Part shown: piece by piece, positions 14,089-19,196 of the stretch
Layout of the letters: every line of letters begins with the position of its first letter
How positions within the stretch are numbered: position 1 is the stretch's first letter
Assembly: GCA_036310185.1 (NCBI GenBank)
Contig: JAXJSH010000003.1
Span: 1-19,196 of the forward strand
From: JALENY01 sp036310185
GTDB lineage: Bacteria; Bacillota; Clostridia; Lachnospirales; Lachnospiraceae
Length of the DNA stretch: 19,196 nt
Direction: 5' to 3'
Program-made: the position numbers and the translations under genes
Notes under the pieces: generated by a model
What the model was told of the DNA's origin: nothing
Databases searched by the model: none
Seen by the model: only the letters and a program-made list of their open reading frames with translations

Positions 14089-15367
14089 ATGAAAGACAGA
14101 ATAACACATGAGCAGGAAGATGATTATATTGACATAGGGTTATTACTGCATGATTTATTCCGCGGTGCAAGAAAGTTCTGGTGGTTTTTAATCACGTTGA
14201 TCATAATAGGAGTTTCAGCAGCTTTTCTTTATAGTCTTGGAAATTATAAACCCATGTATCAAAGTCAGGCTTCCTTCACAGTGACAACAAGTTACTCAGA
14301 GAATTCGAATTACGAGTATTCATACTCATTTGATCAGAAGACCGCAACACAGATGGCTGATACCTTTCCCTACATTCTGGAAAGTGAATTACTTACAGAT
14401 ATGGTAAAACAGGATTTGGATGTTGACATGATTAATGGCAGTATCACTGCAAGTGCGGTAGAAAATTCAAACTTGTTTTCACTGACAGTCACAAGTGATA
14501 ATCCGGAAGATGCAAAAATGATTCTGGAATCAGTTATTAAAAATTATCCGACAGTTTCCCAATATGTTATTGGTGATACAATGCTGAATATGATCCAGGC
14601 ACCAAATTTGCCAACGGAGCCTTATAATAAAAGAAACCATTGGGACGCAGCTGCAAAAGGTGCAGCCTTTGGTGCAGTTCTGGGTCTTCTTTTCTTATGC
14701 CTTTACGCGCTGACACGAAAGACAATTCGAAAAGAAGAGGAAATTGCGGAAATGTTGAATGTCCAGTGCCTCGGTATTATTCCGAAAGTAGAATTTAAAA
14801 AAAGCCGGATGAAGAAGAATCAGGAACTGTCGATTCATAATGAAAAAACGGGAGAATTTTTTCATGAATCGATTCGGGCCGTTGCGCTTCGTCTTTTCGG
14901 AGAAATGCAGAAAAAAAATGAGAAGATTCTTATGGTAACCAGTACTTTGCCAGAGGAGGGAACAACTTCCATTGCAAGAAATCTGGCATATGCATTGTCC
15001 GAGATGAATAAAAAAGTTCTTTTTATTGATGCCGGTCGCAAAGATAAAAAGGAAAGAGATGTAAAATATGGTTTGCAGCAGCTTTTGAGCGGTCAGTGTA
15101 CAGCGAAGGAAGGTGGATTATATTATTCTGGATTCTCCGCCGATGCTTATTACATCGGATGTGGAAGCTCTGGCTCAATTAGCAGATGTCACATTGTTAG
15201 TTGTTCGCCAGGATTATACTATGGTCAGTGATATTAATGATTGTATTAATTTACTTCAGCAGAAGAAATCAGATTTTGCTGGTTATGTTCTGAATGATTA
15301 TCGGGAGATTTTTTCAGATAACAGAAAAATCAGTGCATCCAATAAGCACGGGTCTCACAGATATTAA
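14089..15367 (+). pseudogene. EPS chain-length regulator/BY-kinase fusion (CpsC-CpsD type), broken by deletion and frameshift
   Basis: From ATG 14089 (TAGGAGAAAG just upstream) the frame encodes a Wzz-type part: cytoplasmic start, TM1 (WWFLITLIIIGVSAAFLYSLG), an extracellular region, the Pro-containing APNLPTEP and TM2 (AAFGAVLGLLFLCLYALTR), then a BY-kinase domain. The kinase text runs to GLQQLLSGQCTAKE near 15110 and then leaves its frame; the matching continuation DYIILDSPPMLITSDVEAL is in the +1 frame from 15116 to 15367. Normally about 60 residues separate the two, so an internal piece is missing. Also, the Walker A loop reads PEEGTTSIA, lacking the Lys. Intact relatives control EPS polymer length and export by autophosphorylation. 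The C-terminus also lacks a clear Tyr cluster. Confidence 0.82.
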
Positions 15368-15388
15368 AATAAGCAGGGAATACCGGCT

Positions 15389-15414
15389 CAGGGAAGCAGG
15401 TTTTCCCTGTTTTA
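15389..15414. terminator. Intrinsic terminator between convergent genes
   Basis: CAGGGAA (15389-15395) pairs with TTCCCTG (15403-15409) around a seven-base loop, followed by TTTTA. It lies 22 bp after the CpsCD remnant and 5 bp from the stop of the minus-strand peptide gene, so it could serve both directions. Confidence 0.75.
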
Positions 15415-15418
15415 GCTT

Positions 15419-15553
15419 TTATTTGTATTTTTTCAGATACTTTTCCTGTTCCAGATCACTCACTTTCCGATCATAGTCAGTTTGGGCATGACAGCAGCAA
15501 AACAGTAAAAATCCAATGATAAGAAAGATAAGGGCAGCAATAAAAATCGACAT
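15419..15553 (-). CDS. Small membrane protein, 44 residues
   Basis: On the minus strand ATG (15553) is preceded by AAGGAG at a good distance (plus-strand CTCCTT at about 15560-15565). The peptide begins MSIFIAALIFLIIGFLLFCC, a single hydrophobic helix that ends in three cysteines and CHAQ, followed by a charged tail DYDRKVSDLEQEKYLKKYK that could form a short coiled coil. This layout (one membrane helix plus charged cytoplasmic tail) is common among bacterial small membrane proteins. It is the only minus-strand gene I support here. No homologue recognised; the good ribosome site and coherent topology are the evidence. Confidence 0.65.
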   Translation of the reverse strand: MSIFIAALIFLIIGFLLFCCCHAQTDYDRKVSDLEQEKYLKKYK

Positions 15554-15788
15554 AGCATCTCCTTGTCTTACAGATATTTATATTTATAATTATATAAAAA
15601 CATTGAAGTTCTATTCATTTTTTGTTCAAGCAGGACACAAAGAAAATGACAAATATTGGACCAGGTGCTTATAATGAAACAGTGAAGATAGATGAGAGAT
15701 AAAAAAGAAAAATCAACTGAATCTAAGAAAACAAAAAATACAGAAAAATAACAATTGAGCAGGAATCAAAGGAGAAAGGATTAGATTG
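15554..15788. other. Divergent intergenic region before fabK
   Basis: This region should hold the promoters for the minus-strand peptide and for fabK. It is A/T-rich (around 15572-15600 it is nearly all A and T), so several weak -10 boxes can be drawn but no pair with a good -35 stands out. A short ATG frame of 18 codons at 15646 has no ribosome site and is not called. Confidence 0.5.
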
Positions 15789-16733
15789 ATGAAAACAGAA
15801 ATTACAGAATTACTTGGAATTGAATATCCGATCATTCAGGGCGGTATGGCCTGGGTGGCTGACTATCATCTTGCGGCAGCTGTGTCAAACGCAGGCGGTC
15901 TTGGTCTGATCGGCGCATCTGCCGCACCGGCAGAATGGGTTCGCGAACAGGTTCGTGAAGCTAAGAAACTGACCGACAAACCATTCGGCGTTAATATTAT
16001 GCTGATGAATCCTCACGCAGATGATATTGCAAAAGTTATTGTGGAAGAGGGCGTCAAAGTAGTTACAACAGGCGCTGGTACACCGGAAAAATATATGCAG
16101 ATGTGGAAAGAGGCCGGTGTGGTTGTAATACCGGTAATTGCCAGTGTGGCGTTTGCAAAACGTATGCAGCGCTGTGGTGCGGATGCAGTTGTAGCGGAAG
16201 GCTGTGAGTCCGGCGGACATATTGGTGAACTGACAACCATGGCATTGGTTCCGCAGGTCGTAGATGCGGTAAGTATTCCGGTTATTGCAGCTGGAGGAAT
16301 CGGAGATGGACGTGGTGTTGCAGCGGCCTTTATGCTTGGTGCAAAAGCGGTTCAGATGGGAACCCGTTTTGTAGTTACAAAAGAAGCTGTCGTGCATGAA
16401 AACTACAAAGAAAGAATTATAAAAGCAAAAGATATCGATACGAAAGTGACCGGCCGTTCAACTGGTCATCCGGTGCGGGCCCTTCGCAATGATATGACGA
16501 AGAAATATCTGGAGCTGGAGCAGCAGGGTGTCAGTCTGGAAGAACTGGAAATGCTGGCTTCCGGAAGCCTGAGAAAAGCAGTTGTTGAGGGAGATGTAAA
16601 AACCGGAAGTGTCATGGCTGGACAGATCGCGGGCATGATGAAAGAAGAACTTACCTGCAAGGAAGTGATTGAAAAAATCATGCAGGAATGCGAACTGCTG
16701 ATGAATAAAGAATACAAAACGAACAGATTGTAA
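15789..16733 (+). CDS. fabK: Enoyl-ACP reductase FabK (FMN-dependent)
   Basis: This protein of about 315 residues belongs to the nitronate monooxygenase/FabK family of FMN TIM barrels. It shows the N-terminal YPIIQGGMAWVAD, the flavin and active-site segment AVVAEGCESGGHIGELTT with its conserved His, and the phosphate-binding VIAAGGIGDGRGVAAAFMLGA followed by AVQMGTRFV. FabK reduces trans-2-enoyl-ACP to acyl-ACP with NAD(P)H in the last step of each elongation cycle and replaces FabI in many Firmicutes. The presence of fabZ 2 kb downstream supports FabK over a nitronate monooxygenase. GGAGAAAGG (15771-15779) is the ribosome site; ATG 15789 is preferred over TTG three bases earlier. Typical length for the family. 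Confidence 0.9.
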   Translation: MKTEITELLGIEYPIIQGGMAWVADYHLAAAVSNAGGLGLIGASAAPAEWVREQVREAKKLTDKPFGVNIMLMNPHADDIAKVIVEEGVKVVTTGAGTPEKYMQMWKEAGVVVIPVIASVAFAKRMQRCGADAVVAEGCESGGHIGELTTMALVPQVVDAVSIPVIAAGGIGDGRGVAAAFMLGAKAVQMGTRFVVTKEAVVHENYKERIIKAKDIDTKVTGRSTGHPVRALRNDMTKKYLELEQQGVSLEELEMLASGSLRKAVVEGDVKTGSVMAGQIAGMMKEELTCKEVIEKIMQECELLMNKEYKTNRL

Positions 16734-17042
16734 AGACATACATTTCGTGAAGGATGCAGAAAATAAGAAACTTCTGAATACAGATAAATATTCATGTGAA
16801 AATATAAATTCAGATAACAGAATAAAAAACTGAATTATATCATAGTTTTAATGGAACTTACCGAAACCATATTTTTGAAGTAGGGCATTACTTATTTCAA
16901 GGATATGGTTTTTGCGTTCTAATCATTTTTTATAAATCATATAATTTAGATAGTATTGAAATTTATAAGATTTTGAGGTATTATTTTTATGAAAGGAAAT
17001 TACTTCGTGAAATACGAAGAAATACACAAAGGAGAAAAGGCT
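16734..17042 (+). other. Intergenic region between fabK and the ATPase gene
   Basis: This 309-bp stretch holds a weak hairpin AATTCAG (16807-16813) with CTGAATT (16830-16836), the stronger hairpin listed at 16864-16915, a TATAAT at 16940-16945 without a clear -35, and a short hairpin CTTCGT (17003-17008) with ACGAAG (17014-17019). An alternative ATG at 16989 is in frame with the ATPase gene. Confidence 0.6.
16864..16915 (+). terminator. Terminator-like hairpin upstream of the ATPase/TOPRIM cassette
   Basis: AAACCATAT (16864-16872) pairs with ATATGGTTT (16903-16911), a 9-bp perfect stem; the enclosed bases can extend it through TTGAA and TTTCAA-type pairing around GTA...TAC. A short T-run closes the right arm. 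It separates fabK transcription from the cassette. Confidence 0.6.
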
Positions 17043-18152
17043 ATGATAATAATGGATATTAAGATAAATAATTTATATGCATTTAAAAATTTCCATATGA
17101 ATATGTCTTATCCGAAAAAAATAGTAGGCTCAAGTATAGCAGGAGAATACCTGGAAAACAGGCCCAACTTTCGTTATAAGAAAGTTAATATTATTATGGG
17201 CGGAAATGCAACGGGAAAAACGTCTCTTGGAAAAATTTTGATGCGTTTCACAAATTATTTTGATAATGGAAATTATAATCTTTTTACCGAAATTATTGAT
17301 GAAAGGGATAAAGAAGCATCTCTGGTTGTGGATTTTGTTACTGATGCGGACAGACTGTATCGGTTTAAAATGCACATTTTACCATGTGGGTCTGATAAAT
17401 ATACGGATGAAGATGTTGATATCCGGTTGTTCTATACAGTGATAAACCAGAAAGACAATTATGAGACATGTGTGGGAAGGTTAAATGAAGGAGATTTTCA
17501 GAATATAGCATATGAAGATATAGAAATAGAAACAAGAGGATGGCATTTTTCTTATCCATATGATTCGTGGAAAAAAACAGGTTCCTATTTGATAGAAGAT
17601 GATGAGAATTACCTTTATATTTTGGAACAGATTATGAAAACGCTTGATCCTTCAATCCGTGAAGTTATAAAATTGAAAGAATTAGATAATACATATGCAA
17701 TAAAATTAAAGAATCATTCTGTTATCATTCAGGAGGGAAAGATTTCGAATGGACGGCTTCTTTCCAGTGGTACAAAAGCTGGTATTGATATTTCATATAT
17801 TATCGCATCTCTTGTATGTGATAAACATGATTTGTATTACTGTGATGAGCTATTCTCCTATATAAATAGTGATATTGAAAAAGCATGTCTTTCTATTATG
17901 ATAGAAAAATTAACGGATAGAAAACAACTTTTTTTCACTACACACAATACAGATGTGTTGGATATGCAGCTTCCGAAACATTCGTTCACTTTTTTGAAAA
18001 AAGATGCAGAAGATATTAATATGCCCATAAAATGTGTTTATGCTGGGAATTTTTTAAAACGTAATACAGATTCTTTAAAACATGCGGTTGAAAATGATTT
18101 GTTTTGTACAGTTCCGGAACTGCATAGGCTGTACGAAATTGCTGACCTCTGA
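17043..18152 (+). CDS. ABC-type AAA ATPase (AAA_15/AAA_21-like), candidate defence effector partner
   Basis: The 369-residue product has all parts of an OLD/AAA_15-type ATPase: Walker A GGNATGKTS (about 53-61), a long insert, the signature-like LLSSGTKAGIDIS, Walker B DLYYCDELFSYI and switch LFFTTHNTDVLDM. Such ATPases act as sensors or motors in anti-phage systems and are often paired with a TOPRIM protein, as here, where the next gene starts 19 bp downstream. It lacks its own TOPRIM domain. ATG at 17043 has AAAGGAG eight bases upstream; an in-frame ATG at 16989 (GAGG upstream) would add 18 residues. The cassette splits fabK from fabZ, which suggests insertion. A defence role is inference from architecture. 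Confidence 0.8.
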   Translation: MIIMDIKINNLYAFKNFHMNMSYPKKIVGSSIAGEYLENRPNFRYKKVNIIMGGNATGKTSLGKILMRFTNYFDNGNYNLFTEIIDERDKEASLVVDFVTDADRLYRFKMHILPCGSDKYTDEDVDIRLFYTVINQKDNYETCVGRLNEGDFQNIAYEDIEIETRGWHFSYPYDSWKKTGSYLIEDDENYLYILEQIMKTLDPSIREVIKLKELDNTYAIKLKNHSVIIQEGKISNGRLLSSGTKAGIDISYIIASLVCDKHDLYYCDELFSYINSDIEKACLSIMIEKLTDRKQLFFTTHNTDVLDMQLPKHSFTFLKKDAEDINMPIKCVYAGNFLKRNTDSLKHAVENDLFCTVPELHRLYEIADL

Positions 18153-18171
18153 ATTATATAGGGAGGTACGT

Positions 18172-18678
18172 ATGAGCAAAAGAGTATTTTATCAGTATTA
18201 TGTGGAAGGTCCGGATGATAAATGCGTTTTAAATGCTTTGAAGAGTGAACTTCGATGTATCGAATCAGGAAAAGTGGAGATATTCAATGTTGTTCAGGAA
18301 CGATTTAATGCAGCACGAATCCGTACGTTAAAACAAAATACAGTTGTAATCCTTGTGTATGACACAGATGTGGAAGTTACGGATACTTTGCGGTGGAATA
18401 TAAATTTTTTAAATAAACAAAGTGTTGTAAAAGAAGTTTTATGCATTCCGCAGGTAAAAAATCTTGAAGAAGAATTAAAATACGCTTGTCAGGTAAAACA
18501 TATTGGAGAGATTACCCATAGTAATACAAAAACGGATTATAAAAGAGATTTGATTAAATGTACAAATTTGGCGAATCGATTAAAAGCATGCAAATTTGAT
18601 GCAGCACGGATGTGGAGCCGTTCGGCGATAAATACATTCAATGAATTTGGCAATGATGCAGAAAAAATTAAATTATAA
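18172..18678 (+). CDS. TOPRIM-like protein paired with the ATPase
   Basis: ATG at 18172 follows GGGAGG (18161-18166), starting a 168-residue protein. Near the start YYVEGPDDKCVL supplies the first TOPRIM motif Glu (Glu12), and VVILVYDTDVEV supplies the DxD pair (Asp64 and Asp66) after a hydrophobic strand, the expected order for a TOPRIM metal site. The remainder (CIPQVKNLEEELKYAC, then DYKRDLIKC) is unassigned. TOPRIM proteins paired with ABC-type ATPases include the AriB/AriA, AbiL-type and RloB/RloA-type pairs. At this length it is closer to the short RloB/AbiL type than to the roughly 300-residue AriB, but I cannot settle the family. Likely co-transcribed with the ATPase gene; possible nuclease. 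Confidence 0.75.
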   Translation: MSKRVFYQYYVEGPDDKCVLNALKSELRCIESGKVEIFNVVQERFNAARIRTLKQNTVVILVYDTDVEVTDTLRWNINFLNKQSVVKEVLCIPQVKNLEEELKYACQVKHIGEITHSNTKTDYKRDLIKCTNLANRLKACKFDAARMWSRSAINTFNEFGNDAEKIKL

Positions 18679-18699
18679 AGTACCAGAAAGGAAAAACCC

Positions 18700-19128
18700 A
18701 TGAATCATTTAGATATCAACCAGATAAAAGAAATCATCCCCCATCGCCACCCCTTTTTGCTGGTGGACTATATAGAAGATTATGAACCAGGTCAATACGC
18801 AGTTGGCTGCAAATGCGTAACTTACCGCGAAGACTTTTTTGCGGGACATTTTCCCCAGGAACCGATCATGCCAGGCGTGCTGATCATCGAAGCACTGGCG
18901 CAGGTAGGCGCAGTAGCAATTTTGAGCATGGAAGAAAACAGGGGAAAAATCGCTTACTTTGCGGCCATAAACAAATGTAAGTTCAAAGGAAAAGTAGGAC
19001 CGGGTGATAAGCTGAAGCTGGAAACCAGAATGATAAAAAATAAGGGGCCGGTGGGCATCGGCGAAGCCATTGCATCTGTAGATGGCAAAGTGGTGGCCAG
19101 CGCGGAACTGACTTTTATGCTCTCGTAA
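18700..19128 (+). CDS. fabZ: 3-hydroxyacyl-ACP dehydratase FabZ
   Basis: The 142-residue product is a full-length FabZ hotdog-fold enzyme. It opens with the typical INQIKEIIPHRHPFLLVDYI, has the catalytic His50 in FAGHFPQEPIMPGV and the catalytic Glu64 in IIEALAQVGAVA, and ends in the strand VVASAELTFML. It dehydrates 3-hydroxyacyl-ACP to trans-2-enoyl-ACP, the substrate of FabK, so fabK and fabZ act in successive steps. AAAGGA (about 18687-18692) precedes the ATG. It begins 22 bp after the TOPRIM gene, so it may be transcribed from the cassette promoter now that it is separated from fabK. Confidence 0.95.
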   Translation: MNHLDINQIKEIIPHRHPFLLVDYIEDYEPGQYAVGCKCVTYREDFFAGHFPQEPIMPGVLIIEALAQVGAVAILSMEENRGKIAYFAAINKCKFKGKVGPGDKLKLETRMIKNKGPVGIGEAIASVDGKVVASAELTFMLS

Positions 19129-19196
19129 GCCGAAAAACATTGGAAATCCGCCCTGTTCGGGCTGCTTTCTCATGTTTTGCGGGTCTCAAAGTCACA
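19129..19196 (+). other. Sequence after fabZ to the window end
   Basis: GCCC (19150-19153) can pair with GGGC (19159-19162) around TGTTC, followed by TGCTTTCT, a weak terminator-like structure. The composition rises in G+C here. No gene start is visible in these 68 bases. Confidence 0.35.

Noticed and set aside
15646..15702. 18-codon frame upstream of fabK
   Set aside because: No ribosome site and no recognisable feature.
1..19196. CRISPR array, tRNA or rRNA genes
   Set aside because: No regularly spaced direct repeats, no tRNA cloverleaf-like segments in intergenic gaps and no rRNA-like conserved text were seen on reading the non-coding regions.

Overview
The window looks like chromosomal DNA of a low-G+C, gut-type Firmicute, most likely Lachnospiraceae. 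This rests on A/T-rich genes with strong AGGAGG ribosome sites, a FabK-type enoyl-ACP reductase beside fabZ, a large secreted multi-domain pullulanase, and exopolysaccharide (EPS) gene remnants. I cannot name a genus from the sequence alone.

Layout. (1) 1-396: the 3' end of an IS3-family element that has landed in a decayed EPS-priming sugar transferase, of which only a frameshifted C-terminal tail is left. (2) 398-3546: a tight four-gene operon (HPr-kinase-like P-loop protein, PqqD/RRE-like protein, S26 signal-peptidase-like protein, ABC exporter) with overlapping stops and starts. (3) 3547-9295: a secreted pullulanase with its own promoter, followed 24 bp later by a 30-residue peptide gene, a terminator, and a short membrane-anchored acidic protein. 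(4) 9296-10645: a promoter overlapped by a 20-bp perfect palindrome, then a PF14907-type nucleotidyltransferase. (5) 10680-13983: a patch of different composition holding a truncated SPFH gene joined directly to a truncated phage tail-assembly-chaperone gene (with its -1 frameshift signal intact), a DUF234-type ATPase behind an array of inverted repeats, a possible gene scrap and a 133-residue unknown protein. (6) 14029-15367: a CpsC/CpsD-type (Wzz plus BY-kinase) fusion gene broken by an internal deletion and frameshift. (7) 15389-19128: a small minus-strand membrane peptide, fabK, a two-gene ATPase plus TOPRIM-like cassette, and fabZ.

How the genes may work together. Kinase, PqqD, peptidase, ABC exporter and nucleotidyltransferase match the accessory set known from paeninodin-type lasso-peptide loci, but no asparagine-synthetase-like cyclase and no transglutaminase-like B2 protease is present. 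The 30-residue peptide carries a YxxP motif near its start, the element that lasso B1 (PqqD-like) proteins read in leader peptides. Region 2 plus this peptide is therefore the best candidate for an undescribed peptide-modification and export system, apparently hosted in an EPS locus. The second candidate is the ATPase/TOPRIM pair inserted between fabK and fabZ, whose architecture resembles two-gene anti-phage systems. The rest reads as a plastic region with IS insertion, phage scraps and gene decay flanking a conserved fatty-acid synthesis locus.
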